DNA from: Acanthaster planci
Lineage: Eukaryota > Echinodermata > Asteroidea > Valvatida > Acanthasteridae
Direction: 5' to 3'
Assembly (NCBI RefSeq): GCF_001949145.1
Contig: NW_019091397.1
Coordinates: forward strand, 1,118,668 to 1,182,667
Length of the DNA: 64,000 bases
In this document: in pieces, positions 1-13,653 of the stretch
How the letters are laid out: each line of letters begins with the position of its first letter
Numbering within the stretch: the stretch's first letter is position 1
Program-made: the position numbers and the translations under genes
The notes under the pieces: generated by a model
Database searches by the model: none
The model's input: the letters and a program-made list of their open reading frames with translations, nothing else
What the model was told of the DNA's origin: nothing

Positions 1-1326
1 ATTGCAATACGCAGTATGAACGCAATTCATTTCGTACTTACTGATATTGTTAGAATAAATCTGAGACTACCAACACTTGTTTTATAAATTGCTACAAAGT
101 AAAAGAGTTTTTTCTTAAGTTCTATGTTTTCTTAAATTCGTTGCTTAAATATGTTTGAAAAGTACAACATGTCGCATATATAAGCTGACATATTGGGCGT
201 TTTGTTAGCCTTTTTAATCCAACCAGTGTTTCAATAAATCACACATCTTCATGTAGTTATCTCCTGACTGATGAACTGTACTGGGGTCGATTTTACAACT
301 CGCTGTTCAGTTTGGACGACAGACAACGCATCGTGGTTATAATACCACAGGATTTTCAAGAAATTTACGACGGTCTGAATGTCTCAAAAGTACAGGTTAA
401 GACATCGTAAATCACCTTGAATGGTGTCATCCTACCACGAGGACAGCCATTTAAGACAAAACTAAGAACAATTCCCGTCAAAAGTCTTAAACTTTGACGG
501 TTAAATTGTTTTTAATGTAACCATTGTAAGGTTTCGAATTTCATACAAAATTACAATGAGATAAGGGAAAAGTGTTTGAAACATAATGATTGCAAGAACA
601 AACTATAAGATGCTTATTTTCAAGCCGTCATGACACACATCACAATTTGTTTTGTGATTCCGAATATCTTTAAAAAATCCGTATTGTTCAAGAACTAAAT
701 TGTATGAAACAGTCGTCGCATTATGCTATAAATGTTCTTATGACGCATCGCACGTGTACAGCGATATCCTTCTTACAACCCATCGCCTGCAGTTATCCAC
801 CCAAATTCTATTAGGGATTTAAAGGCACAATAAATTTTCAGAAGCAATCTTTGTCAAACAAATGCACTGGAGCTACAAGATAAATTCTGTGTTTCAGCAA
901 ATCATCACGATCGTTTGTGACAGAAGGTAGACGGATTTTTAAAAGGGTATACCAGTATTAGCATAATTAGGGGACTTTCCGTTACTTCACAACCCTTAAG
1001 ATCAAACTAGCGTTGTGCAGTATATATACATGGTTCTGACGGACATGCATAAATATGATTATTGTTCCATATTTAAAAGGCCTGCAACTGTATAGAATTC
1101 AATTTCGAATTTGCAGCATGCATTTAATTTTGTTAATTTTTTTGCGGCAATGTAAATGTACTCTAGTGTAGCTAGCAAGAGCCCTCTAGTTGAAAACAAG
1201 TAAGTTTATCACATGCACGTCAGTTTAAAAACAAGTGCTTAAACTTGGATATCTGCAATATTCATCACCATCATTTCTCTTCTGTTTTTTAATTTTTATG
1301 GCGCCCTTGTCATCGCCATCTGTTGT
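1..1326. other. 3' flank of gene C, no feature recognised
   Basis: AT-rich sequence without a convincing exon on either strand. I see no cysteine-rich exon, no RNA gene and no clear repeat. It lies downstream of the minus-strand gene ending at 1572, so it may contain that gene's 3' UTR near its right edge. Confidence 0.5.
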
Positions 1327-1332
1327 TTTATT
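1327..1332 (-). terminator. Putative polyadenylation signal of gene C
   Basis: The minus strand reads AATAAA here, about 240 nt beyond the gene C stop codon (1572-1574). Position and orientation fit a poly(A) signal. The hexamer is common in AT-rich DNA, so this is only a candidate. Confidence 0.4.
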
Positions 1333-1571
1333 CTTAACATCATTCCTTCAACCCTACATTAATGTATACAGTTCTTCTTGAAAAAATTCAGTTCCAAAAA
1401 TTACAAGAATACTTGTCCATTAAACAATGCAGTTGACCATATCGTTGTCAGTGGAGCTTGGTCAAACTCAAATGCTCTTCGCTGCCGGGAAAACATTTCT
1501 ACACATTTGTTTAAAAATCAGACCTCTGCGACAAATCTTAGAAAATGGAAAATACACGGAATCCTTCTCGT

Positions 1572-4500
1572 CTAAGCTACTTGGTAGTTGGTAAGTGGTG
1601 CTGTTTCCTCGGAACGAGGTCTGCATGTTGCATAATTACCGGGCCGTTGAGCCTGTTAAAAAACAAACACAAAAACAGGGGCCGCTTGATTAATGGAATA
1701 GACAAGTGACCAACATTTACAGATACAATGATGAATATTTTCGATCTTCTGTCATTCTGGTTTTCAGACAAAAAAACCTCCTGATAGCATAAGTGTGGAC
1801 TTGGGTTGGTTTGTTTTGCAGCATTAAATACACATTTTATATCACCGTCAATATGAGAAGTTTTCAGGGAAAAACATTAAATTTATCTGTAATTCATTTA
1901 TTAGAGACGTATGTTATGCTGCCAAGACATGTGATGAAATATTCCTGTATCATTCATATTCATGTTTCCCATGTACGCTATAACAAAGTATTAAGTCAAT
2001 GGTAACGGTAGCTTTAAGAAAGTGAACTGCTTGGAAATCAGTGGTTTCAAATATCCAAATACTGATCGAGATCTAGGGCGGTTATAAAGAGCCTACACAG
2101 GAATTCAGTGTGGTCATCTTTTTGGGATACTGCAGTAGTCGCCGCACAAATTTGCGATGAAGTTTTTGCCCTGAAATGTTTTCTAACTATATGATCATTA
2201 GCATATAGGGTTTCCCTATTAGCTTGTCCAGTAGCTTATCCAGGGTTTTTTTTTGGGGGGGGGGTTTCTGAAATCATGTTTCTATTTTTTGTTTATCTTT
2301 TAAGATAAGTAGCTCTATGGCCAGACAAAAACCAGAAGGGCATTGTCCACACCAAAAAACAATTCCACGTAAACAATTCCACAGCAAGCAGCTTGTGGAT
2401 AGACTGCGGAATAGGCATTTTAATTGCATACCGGTCCTGGCCCGTAGTACGCAGGTCTGTTCCTGCCATTGCTCTTCACGCAGCAGCACTGCAATTTAAA
2501 GAAGAAAACATTGTTCTCACACGTGTTGCAAAGTTGCTGTGTACAAGGTCACATTTGGCAGAGTTGTTAGAGGCATTCTAATCTACCCCGATATCAGTTT
2601 AATGATACTCCTTGTAACTTCACCTTTGTTTCACCTGCGAATTATCTGCCCAACAAATAGTAATAGTTTTAAATCAATTCCGTTGATATTTCCATGTCAA
2701 ATAACAAAGGTCAGATGGAACAGGGACCGTGAAATGTCACACTTCTGGACCCCTAATTTCTGGAATTACCCACCGTTAGTAATTGAAAAAAATCTCATGT
2801 AGGGTAGCGAGAAAATATAACCCACTGTAGATTCGTCAATTGTCATTTAAAGCATTCTACACAAGTTGTGGAGGGATTTCTCAGTCCAAATCATGGGATG
2901 GTTAAAACCGGCACAGGGGAATCGATTGGGACGCGTTTAGGTTTCGAAATTAATCTTTTAATTTCAAGCTGCATCTCATTTAACAGCGAGAGGATATCAT
3001 CATTTCCGTGGACTAAAGTTAATCACCTTGTCTCATGGTTAAATTAGTATAGGGTGGGTGAACTGTTTGACCATCAGATGTATAGGAATAGTTGGTTACG
3101 GAGATTTTCCATCTAGGGCCTATTGATAGCTCACCACGCACAAGGAGACGACCAGACTGATTAACAGGGCAACTGCGGCAGTGATGCTTGGCACTATCCA
3201 TTCCCTCGCAGCCAATGGTTTGTCTGTTACAGAAAGAAAGGTGTATTTAGTTGTGGAGCATAGGTCTGCAATGAATTCCTGATGAGTGCAAAAAGTAAAC
3301 TTTTTGTGAAATCCCTATTTGTATTTCATTTGTTAAACATCTTGTAACTACATGTACATACCAAAAAGAGATTGCACTTTTAAGATGGATTGCTTAGTCA
3401 CAATGCAGGAAGGTCTGCATATGTGTTAAATCCCTCTACTTCCATGATGTGCCTTTGAGAGAAGGTTACTTAGACAAAATCAATATCAACCTTTGCAACA
3501 CTTACCACAGGTATTATAGCACTCTATATCTCCATTGAGACACTGACTGTGGATAAAAATCAAATTTTAATATCATTTTATAAACGGCGGGCCTCAAAAT
3601 AGGTAAAGACTTTGAGTATTTTAAATAGGTATGACAACATTCCAGAGTAGTCAGAATCATCGGGTCTAGTATCCAGACTAGGGGCAACAGTCAATTCCAT
3701 GAGGTACATGCCTTGGATGTACCATATAGAGTACACTGACGTAAAAGCAGGGAACAGAAAACACTCTGCTTTACGTGAATTTTCTGTCCTTGGACGATGC
3801 ACACATCTGAACGTTGTGGAACTAGTTCGGCTTTTATTCGCCAGTGGAGGCGGGCACAAAGTAACATTATCAATTTAGGCGCTGATGGGGCCTACCATTT
3901 TTGGAAATGTCTGTAGGTGTACCCTTTCCCTTTTTGTCCCTTCATTGTTTTGTTTTGCTTTGTTTTTTAGTGGAAAAATACTAGGCCTATAAGCACTCCG
4001 AAATTTGCATGTAGGCCTATCAGTTTTCATCATACACTCACACCCCCTGGTCTCTGAATTCACTGGCAACAAAATTGGAATTGCTGATTGAAAACTGAAG
4101 CGCAAACCAACCAAAATTTGGAATCTTTCAGAGAATATGACCAGAAAATGAGGATTGTTGAAAAGAATCTCATGTATTTGTAATTCCAAAGTACTAAACT
4201 GTTGTCGACAGCAGAGTGCAAGTGCAATACAAGCGTGACGCATAGTACTACCAGCACGTTTTTGTTTTTTGTTTTTTGTTCTTTCAGTTGCTATTTAGAG
4301 CACTTGGCGGACTCATCTCGGTCTCGGTCCCTCTTGAAGGTGTTGGTGGCGGTCTCGAAACTTCTGGTGTCGGTCTTGGTCTCGGACTAACCGGTCTCGA
4401 CTACAACACTACAACCCAACCGTGTTAAATCATATTAATAACGATATTTATGCCTTTTCTGGTTTTCCATGTATGCTCCTCAACCCTCGCTTTCGACCTC

Positions 4501-7500
4501 TTCAGTTTGTATTTGTGGCCGAAGGGGGGGGGACTCAGGTGTTCCAGGGAAATAAGTGGTTGCTTGCCCAAGAAAAACATTCGGCGACAAATTGTCGGTG
4601 GAAAAGGAAAAGAGCTTGGGAAAATACAGAACGAGGAAATCGGATGGAAAATCGCCAGATTCCAGAATGAGAACCCCGTTTATGTGGTTTGTCAACCCGT
4701 GAATAATGGGTGCCCCCCCCCTTACTGTGAGGAGAGGCAAGCCTCCTTCCTGGCGACAAGTACATGTACTTGTGTCAGCGGAATAGCACTGGTTTAAAAA
4801 GTGGCCCACTTTCATGTAAATCAGCTTCGTCTTTGTATACAGAAGGGGCCACTGAGGGAGGATTTTGTAACACACTGTGCCATTGATAAGTCAATTGTGG
4901 CAAATTGGAAAAACTGATCAACTCAAATAAACAATTAACTTACCAAATCGTACATCCATCGTACCAAGGGGTGAAAATCTGGTTGTTTTGATAGTAATCA
5001 CTCTCATAAACTGCTCCAAAGTAACACCCTCCAACTACGGAAAACAATGTAGTGAACCGCTACTCAATTTTCAAAATAAACTGACAAATATAATTTACAA
5101 GTCTAGCACGTACAAACAAGCCTGAGAATAGGGGTGCTGAGTGGTAATTGTGCCGAGATATGCTTCAAATGTTGAAGCTCACAACCCCTTTTTGTGTTAG
5201 ATGCTGTGTGGTAAACATCAGCTCAGAAATGATGCTTATCCGCCCCGAGTGGGATCAATGAGGGCGCGGTTTTTCTTGTAATGGAGCCTCCTTCAGTGGG
5301 AACAAACGACTTTGAAATGCCGACCCCGGCAAGCTCGGTGGTCGAGTGGTTAAGACGTCTGCACTAGTAAGCAGGAGGTCGTGGGTTCGAGTCCCACCCG
5401 AGTAAGCTTGNTGAGCATACAGTGTTTATTACTAATATTTACGTTGGGTAAGGGCAAACCCCGTTATTTGAAGGAAGTAGGCTGTTAACATGCTTGTACA
5501 TGAAAATTCCCGTGTGAAGTTTGTTGATATCAGATAAAGTTAATATAAGAGAGGTGCTGTATGATTCCAAGGATGTGAAAGGTGTATGTTCTAATGGCCC
5601 GTTTACGAAGTCATTGTTTATCCTTCAAGGCAATACGTGTCACTGTCGGACGATTAAAAAAAATTCGAATGTAGCTTTGAGCTCATTCAACACGACGTTG
5701 GGGAGGGGGGAAAAACGAAAAGCCTTGCTTATGGTTCCGACATCCTTACCTTTATTTGCTGTCATTCTTTTCTTAGGGTTTTGGTGTTGATACACACCGA
5801 TTTCTTTCTTTCCCACTCACCTATGAAGTATTCTTGGTAAAGAAAAAGTCCATCGGGGGGCCAAGTTTCCCCCTCCCCTTTCCCCCAACCCCACCCGCTG
5901 GATATACCACTGCCTAAAGCTAAATGTCGGTTCATACTTCATGCGAAAGCAAACACAGACGCGGATCAAACATTTGCGCTGCGAATTCACAAAAGTTGAA
6001 TACATTTCAACTCAGCGAAACGTCCCTGCAAATCTGTCATGACGTCAAATTCGCTTCTCTTTCGTTCGCCAGTAGTACACCTATGAACCGGCCTTTACAC
6101 ATACGACCCACCATATACAGCTTGCTTGCACTCAGTACATCTGGACCCTTGCGACTCGGACGTTGACTCCAAGACACAGCAAATTTCTCCGTCGCTGCAG
6201 TCTTGGTCCGCATTGCAAGCGTATGTACAAGTCACGTCATCTTGGTGCGTGTATCTTTCGAAGCCACTTGGGCAAAAACCGTCTACAAGATGGAAGAAAT
6301 GACTGTCAAGTTTATTTTCCACCGAGCTCGTTTAAACAACTTCCCCATCTCGTAGATACAGCTTTACACGAGATAGGAAATCATTAGAATAATACAAGCA
6401 GCCGTTTAATAGGGATAAGTAAGTCACGGTCGGCGGATGTCCCCATACAATAAAAACATTGAATAGCTCCATGATAAAACTGACCAGAGTGAAATAACTT
6501 ATTATTCTCGCAGTTCCTTCAATCGAGATTCAATCATTTACATCAAGAAGACTGAAATGTTAGTTGAATGAAATTATGCGCTTTTTTATTCTTGTTGTGA
6601 AAACACAGGCAAGCACAGGAAAGCTTCGACTGTTAAGGAAACTCAGATGTCCACCTCGGCATGTAGTTGAACTTCATGAGGAAAGATATGGCTACATATC
6701 ATTCATGAACAGGGAACTTCTTAGGAAAAGTTGGTCAAAAGTCTCATTGCACTTAAATTACAACTTCGGTACTTGCCAGTAGGAAAGTGAAAAACAACTT
6801 AAAATTCTTAAGCTATTCCTCAACAGAGAGAACCCAGTAGTTCAAGGATTTGCAAAATGCACATTACAGGTTTTCAAAAGAACGTGATTTTTCCGAGCCT
6901 TTGCGATGACGCAGGACCTCAAAGGCATGCACTCAATTTTGTAATGGAACAGGGAATTAGTTATCCAATACCAAAATATTGTAGTTTAGCCATCGTTTCA
7001 AAGAGATTACTTTTTCAAAAGCACCCCAATTCCCCCAACCCTAAATACCCCCAAAATTGTTTAAAGCTGTCAGCTTTAAAGTCACTCGATATTCTCATCG
7101 AGTCCATATATTTTGCAAGATTTCTTGAATGTTGAAGAGTTTATCGGTTTTCTGGTTATTTCCGGGAATGCTCATTTTTTCGGGCTAGTGTAAGGCTAAG
7201 TCCCTGATGTCATCAGTCTAGTCAGTCCCTGATGTCATCGTCTAGAAAACAATTTCAACAGGCATAAATGCATTGTTGAAACAAGAAAGTCAACGTCTGT
7301 TGTAATTCATTTTAATCCACACATCAAATCATTTATGGATGTCCAATGTGAATTAACAACAAAACTGATTTATGTGTAATATTGGTATGTTTATTTGTCA
7401 TGCAACCCCCCCCTTCGATTTTGTTACAATTCAAATTCCTTAATCTAGACCGAGGCACGAAAACACACTAACCGACTTGTAGTCTGGACTATTAAAATAA

Positions 7501-9091
7501 CGTCTGGGTGCGAGGCAACCGCACGAAGCAAGCTGTCCTGCTGCATGCATTCCTGCCAGGCTAGCCCGATAGGAAAACCCAACTTGAATAAAGGATACTG
7601 TATAATTGTGCCTCAGTAGAGATTTTTTTAAGGGAAGTCAAGTCCAACATTTCAACAATCCGAGGCATGAGGACTAATCTCCTCCCAAGAACCATTTCCC
7701 CATAGGAAAGTGCATGGGTATCTGCGGAGTTGTGCAACAGAAGGACAAGCAGCACGGCTTGGCCGTCGTGCCTGTGTACATGTACATTATGCCTATAGCT
7801 TGTACATAATGCATGTCGCAACACAGCAGTGGGTGTCATTATGTACACAGTCGCATTCCACTCGCCCGGGCTGATACATTAAAGCGTAGATGTAGCTAGC
7901 TGCAATGAATTTGCTTTGACACAATTTTTTGGCAACTTCGTTAGTCTTCTGCAATTTATGAGAACTATTTTACATTCTTATTAGGTTAAATGTTTTGAAA
8001 AGGGCACTTTTTGAAACGTTTAAAATTATCCATGTTGTATGTGATGTCTTCCTGGCCGGAAGACATTGGTTTTTCTGTTCAAATTGTGAACCAAGAATTT
8101 ACTTACTGAAAATTCTGAGAATGGGATTGATGCTTGCCTATTGCTATACGCGTAAACAACAATGAATAAACAAAGAAGAAAAATCAGTTCAGCAAAATCT
8201 ACAAAAATGCACAATATTTTTGTGTACAAAGCAATGTAACATTGAGGCTGTCTTCCTTGGATGACATCACAGTTTTGTACATAAATATGGAAATATTCAT
8301 TAACGGTACCAAAAATGCAGTGAAATGAACTTTGAAATTGCAGAACAAAAATGTATCTGCTCGAATAGAGGCAACTATTTTGAATTGAGTGAATGCATCT
8401 CTAATCGATCTCGAAACTGCCCATGTGCTGGCCCAATGAAATGGCTAATGTTATTGAATTATTGCCGGTGGGATTTTCTTTTCCGTTTGGCGAATGTTCC
8501 TCTTGTACGCGGTGCGCGCTATACGATCTTTCATCCGGCACGTCCGGGTCACATCATGACTTCTAGTTCTGCTGCACCCCGACAGAAACACACCTCTGTC
8601 GGCATGGCCATCAGTAATCAAGTCACACGAAATATTCTTTAGAGCATAATTTATTGTTTTACGCGGAATGTTTTTCTTTATTTCATGTATCCTTAAAATC
8701 TGTCTAAAGTGTTCTGTACGTGCAATTTTTGGCCCATTAAACTCGTGGCGGCCATTTTGTACAAGTTGAGGAAGTAGTGAGGAAGTTGAGGAAGTAGCAG
8801 AGATGTCAATCGCATGAAATCGGTATGAACTTTATCCTCAAACTCGGAAACTCGGGTGGTTACACACGAAAAATAGCACGAATCCGCTTCACGTAAGTAT
8901 AGGCATGAGTGCATACATGCATGCTTACTGAAGCTAATGTGACAACATAAGACCTGCATGATTTCAAATTATAAGAAACATGCTGCAACGGTACCCAGGC
9001 TGTATCACTTACGGTTTTCGGCATGTGATGTGCCGATATATATCGCAAGGAAAATGACGAGTTCAAGTTGGAATTTCTCTAGTCGTTTCAT
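1572..9091 (-). CDS. Gene C: single-pass membrane protein with one WAP domain and a half-VWC module
   Basis: I join seven exons: 9091-9013, 6282-6112, 5034-4944, 3546-3506, 3223-3135, 2488-2432, 1652-1572, all with GT/AG borders and matching phases (1,1,2,1,0,0), giving 202 aa. Residues 1-24 form a signal peptide starting MKRLEKFQ and ending in THS-like SHA. The WAP domain (about 28-80) has all eight cysteines, with a 13-residue loop after the CC pair and a C-x2-C ending. The VWC half-module (87-127) has six cysteines (CYFG, GCTICQC, ECYNTC). A transmembrane helix spans about 137-157 and is followed at once by CCC (158-160), a likely palmitoylation site. The last exon encodes AQRPGNY..., similar to gene A. 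The protein probably sits in the plasma membrane with its WAP outside; WAP domains often inhibit serine proteases, but the target is unknown. The donor after the WAP exon is GTGGGT, the weakest border. The introns contain a tRNA-like repeat. Confidence 0.87.
4316..4402. repeat. GGTCTCG-rich simple repeat
   Basis: Seen directly: about five imperfect copies of (C)GGTCTCG or close variants within 90 bp, separated by irregular spacers. It lies in the intron of gene C between the two VWC exons. No function is visible. Confidence 0.6.
5333..5405 (+). pseudogene. tRNA-Thr(AGT)-like sequence, probably a pseudogene or the head of a SINE
   Basis: It has a good A box (TGGTCGAGTGG) and B box (GGTTCGAGTCC), a paired T arm (GTGGG/CCCAC), a CTCGG/CCGAG acceptor core and an anticodon loop CTAGTAA that reads AGT (Thr). 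An extra A before the loop gives an eight-base loop on a CTGC/GCAG stem, and the ends of the acceptor stem pair badly. These defects argue against a working tRNA. It sits in an intron of gene C on the opposite strand. A tRNA-derived SINE is the main alternative. Confidence 0.6.
5872..5917 (-). repeat. Fragment of an interspersed repeat with a CAGTGG-TATCCAG end
   Basis: The minus strand reads GGCAGTGGTATATCCAGC followed by a G-rich run, very like the start of the repeat at 37294. It is probably one end of a hAT-type non-autonomous element. I could not place the other end with confidence. Confidence 0.4.
7197..7246 (+). repeat. Short direct repeat containing TGATGTCA
   Basis: Two tandem copies of a unit reading GTCCCTGATGTCATC-(A)-GTCTAG, in the first intron of gene C. 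Each contains the CRE-like octamer TGATGTCA, but without the inverted CCAAT partner seen at 9273. Confidence 0.55.
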
Positions 9092-9272
9092 ATTCCTCGT
9101 CTTCGAAATGTGGATGAGGAATCTCTGATCAAGCCAGTGGAAGCACAGTCGCCAGGATCAGAAAACAACCCAAATGTGTTTTGCCTTGCATCGGCGATTG
9201 TAAATGTCTCACTTCCGCAAGGGGGATGCCAAGCGAGGCACGTGCAAAAATGAATATCTAGCGGCTTTCCTC

Positions 9273-9292
9273 ATTGGTCGGCAGTGATGTCA
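9273..9292 (-). promoter_or_regulatory. Composite CRE-like/CCAAT promoter module of gene C
   Basis: On the plus strand ATTGG (inverted CCAAT), seven bases, then TGATGTCA. In gene orientation it is a CRE-like octamer followed by a CCAAT box, about 180 bp upstream of the gene C start codon. The same arrangement with the same 7 nt spacing occurs twice upstream of gene A. Such sites are typically bound by bZIP factors (CREB/ATF) and NF-Y; binding here is inferred. Confidence 0.6.
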
Positions 9293-9299
9293 TCGTGTA

Positions 9300-12200
9300 A
9301 ATGTAACATTCTTGTGACTTATTATGCACTGAATGAAAGGGGAAAACGAACGGCATTTATGTTGTGCTTACACCGTCTACAGCGATATGTCAAAGCAGTG
9401 CTTCAGGTTGCCTGACGCTGAGTCACATGACGAGCAGCGGCGTAGCCAAGATTCTGAGCGGGAGACATTCGCAATAAACACAAACTTGTCATTTGACGAG
9501 AGTGTGTTAAAAGTCGGAATTTCACTCGTCTCGACAAGACTGTTCGGCGGACCAGTAACCTCTGACATAGCCAGGTTCTTCTACGGGGGGCAGTGATTGC
9601 CACCCTTTGCTACGGAGCCAGGCTGATCTCAGAGGGAAGAGAGGGGAAAGAGTTCCAAGGGGACAGTTGCCCCCTTGCCACATCTGATTAATATTGATGT
9701 GGCAGTTCAGGCTTTTTTATTTCATTATTATTTTTGCAACATCACAAACAGTGTCTGTTTTGAAGGTTCAGGTTGTCTGTCACCCCGTCCCGGTGGAATC
9801 ATATTTTTACACCACACGCTGGGGAAACCGAAAGGAAATTTCAACCACGAGGCGTAACGATTGCTCTCCACTCAAGACTGGCAATATAACACTTTCCCGT
9901 AGGAAATTACATCATGTCTCCCCAGACAGCTGTGTAATAAAAACCGCGTCCTTTGTTTATGACGTGTACATGTTGTGTGCTTGGGGGAATTCCCCATTAT
10001 AAGAACTCTTTAAATTAGTTGATTTGCACGTGACCAGGCCGGATTACGATGATCTCCACCCACGGACCACTGTAGTTCCAATGTAAAAAAAACTACATAA
10101 CATTATTCACAACTGAGATATCTCTCCCATTATCCAACAGCAATAGGTCTACGATTTGCCAGGCAAGAAAACATGAATGCAGAAAACAGATATCCCTAAA
10201 GGACCGTTAAAAACTAGGAAGTGTAAACACTATTTTGAATAGACTCGATTGTGACTGGATTCTTAACACAGTCAATGTGCTTTACGTCATAAAACGCTCA
10301 GCATATTACGCGAGCGTCATTGCGTTGTGCAAGAAACATTGACTCGTCACTCTATAGTCCTCTCAATACGAACGTTTTGGCATCATTTTCTGCAGGGAGC
10401 CCAAGGGTTCGAAATGCAATGGCTTACGATCCTTGAAAGGGATCTCCATACTGAAGGGGTCCAGGGACATGCTCTTACTGGAAAACGGAATAGGTCATCT
10501 AGGCCTGTAATCTGGCGTATTTGAACGACCTAAAAAGGCAAATCCAGCCCTTCTGTTACGTCGTTGTTTTATTAGTGAAACAGGGATGGTTACACCGAGT
10601 ATAAGAAAGGGGGTTCACTCAAACCCTGACTATGACCCCCCCTCAGCGTAAGCCCTTGTTCTGCATGGCAGCCGCACACATAACTTCGGACAACTGAAGC
10701 CAAGGCATTCGAAGGAGAGATACTTATAAACTTTACAGTTGAAGTACCGATACATTTTCTTCTTATTAAGTGGTACAAAATTAATTCTGCCAAAAATATT
10801 CAAGCGATGTGCAATATTCAGCTTCAGTATAGTCCCCGTCCTTGCACTGGGCCTCATTCTTTAGCAAAAACATGTCAAGTTGCTCGTACGGACTTGACCG
10901 ATAATGGCAAATGCGAACATTGTGTGTTCTTGAAGGGAGACGGGTTGCTCATAACAGTCACAAAGAAATGTTTGGATCTCGCATCAGCTGACAAAATCTG
11001 ACTAACTTATTTAACAAAATTAAGATCCCCTGCTGTTTTATCTGTGTGTACATGTATTGACCATCTATAACAACCTTTTTCACAACCGGACTCAGACCTG
11101 GCAATTTGGATTCAGGATCTTAGTTATAGGATTTGAATCAGTCTCTGTCTCGTGGATTGGGCATGGACTCGGTGATGACTCAACTGCATCCCTGGTTATA
11201 TTTTTTTCTTTTGTAACAAAGCGATGGCATGAAACTGTCAACCTTATCCCCTTATTTAAAAAATGGAATGTATGGAATGAAATTCGTCTTACTAATGCTG
11301 TACTGTTATTAAATTACCTATCAACTTTGCTTATTTGAATACTGATTAATTACCCTGCTATAGGAATTATTTCAATTTCAGTTTTATGTTTGTTACTTTG
11401 TCATAAACATAAAAAGTGCTATCACCGTAGTTAACAGCACGATACAGATATAGTTAAAAATTATATATAAATCTAATAATTGTAATGAAAAGTCACAAAG
11501 AAGCAACGACAAAGTAAACTCTTACGACAAAAACAACTACCCGCATTTCATAATCCCACCCACTCCCACCAACCCTATCTGGAAAATCGAGTGTTAAACT
11601 GTTTGAATGCAGATGACAGAAAAAAAACCTAAATCTGTTTGTTTTCGACAGAGGGCGTCTGATTCTTCTCTAACGTGTGCCAGATGATGACAGAATGTAA
11701 AGGATGCTGAATGTCAGACACAGTGTCAAGAATGTCCACCCATGAAAGATTTACCCTTGCAAAAACTGCACACCCTCTGCTTTTGTTAATGTTACTAGCC
11801 AAAACTAATAGGTCTGAAAACGTAGTCAAGGTAATACTCTGATGCACATTACATAGCGGTACGAGTCTGGTCCCTCCCACATTGGGAATTCTGGTCCCGT
11901 GAGGCGTAATTTAAAGTCACAATTGTGGCCCTGGGACAACTTTTTCTCAAATGTGTGTAATAATTATGATTTTGAAGAGGTATTAGGAATGGTCTTCCCC
12001 GTCTCAATTTTGGGTTTTGGCGAGTTGATTTCTTAAGACTTGGCATAATTTTTAAGCGATTTATCCTCGCGAAAACTTACTGTTTGTATCAAAATAAAAT
12101 CAAAGTAATCTTTAAGATTATTCCACTGGACATAAATAAAAATTTAATGTCGAAACAAACACCAAGTTTTCAAACCAATACAATAACCGCACTGAAAGAA

Positions 12201-13653
12201 ATATCCAAGACAAAATCGTTCTGAAGAGGGTACCACTGTTTGGGTCTCTGGGAATTCATCTTCGCGAGTGCCAGAAACAAATGGCTTGAACACCCTCAAA
12301 ATGACGATAACATGATTGACCATTATATGGTTAAACATGCATGCCGTAGCCTACTACAGTGTAAATGCTTTATTTGTGGCCTTTCAATTAACAGGTGAAA
12401 AATGAACAAGAATATGGAGAACAAGTGAGATGGGTAATGCTGTTGGGGTTGTTGAAATAATACACTCCACGCAAAAATCCAGACTATTGACCTCATTGTC
12501 ATAGAGCACTGGTTGTGGGAACTCCTTGGTGAGTAGTATTATTTCTACAGATAGTTACAAACTGCATGTTATAAATAACAGAAATACAAATCAACACCTA
12601 AGAGGTTTCGATTGTCACAAATATTTACGTCCCTAGCATTCATTAAACTAAAAACAGATGTAGGGGTCTACACACATAAGGTCACAAGTACTATGTAGAT
12701 CCTTTCAGCTGTGGACCTATGTCTTGCCTTGCCAGCAATATTTCACAGACCTTCCATCAATCCAGAACCCCATGTATATCTATACTCTCAAATAACACAA
12801 TAATTATTATTACGCACGTACACAACTCCTGCAAGTGTTTGTCAAAGATTGTACTTGCTTGTCACAATCAACTTCTCGTTTGTATTTTCTCTTAATTTTC
12901 ATCATGAAACTAGCGTACGGGCACAGAATGTCCTATATCCAGCAAGAAATGCGACCGAGGGGTACCCCCATCATGTCCAATCGCTATACACACCCTAGAA
13001 TATTGTTACCTAGCAACCCCCCCGTCTGAAAAGAATTCCTCAGATTTCAGTGAAACAGAGACCAGCACAAAGCTGGGGGGTTCTTTCGTCTCATATCTTG
13101 CTTCGTATGGAATGTCCCGCTTTCGTTTGACAGATCAGAACTCAGTTACCATGTATACTGAAACATTTATTCTGAGAAGCATATTATCTGACTAAAGCTG
13201 TCGATGTCTGATACTTTACTACACGTACTTAACAGGAAATTTGACCAGAACGAGCGAATTCTTTTACGTTCTTTAGGGCCTATGAGTCCTGGGTTCTATG
13301 AAATACAATTACATAACAATAAAGAGACGACCTTAGTTTACGGATACCAAACTTCATCTAGGATAGTCGTGCAGATTCCACAGTTTGCCTTGTTATTGAG
13401 TACTGAATTATTAAAGTAGGATTTTTCCTCAGTGGAGGTGGGGCCAGAACCCCACAAGTTGGGCACATTCTTTTAAGACTTACAAAAGTACTACGGGCGC
13501 ATAGTCCTAAAAGTAATAGCGTTTCATGGTTCATCACCAATGGACGCCAAAGACTCTTATATAAACATTTCAGGTATTAAAACGATTTCAACTATTTCAG
13601 GTAGATTAACGACCCGTACGCAATTAAGCATTTTGCCAATTTAACCGAGACAG
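9300..13653. other. Intergenic stretch between genes C and A
   Basis: It separates the 5' end of gene C from the 3' end of gene A, both on the minus strand. I find one copy of a short inverted-repeat transposon (12943-13101), some simple-sequence DNA and no exon that fits the cluster's pattern. Confidence 0.5.
12943..13101. mobile_element. MITE family 1, copy 1
   Basis: Imperfect terminal inverted repeats of about 27 bp: the left end begins GCAAGAAATGCGACCGAGG and the right end, reversed, begins GCAAGATATGAGACGAAAG, each followed by a C run. The interior shares the words GTCCAATC, CTATACACAC and ATTGTTACCTA with the copy at 16662. No transposase is encoded, so it is non-autonomous. Superfamily not determined. 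Confidence 0.65.

Noticed and set aside
8026-8229. Hydrophobic minus-strand leader ending at GTAAGT, a candidate first exon of gene C
   Set aside because: Its donor is in phase 0, which would break the frame of the WAP exon; the 9091-9013 exon fits in phase 1 and lies below the promoter module.
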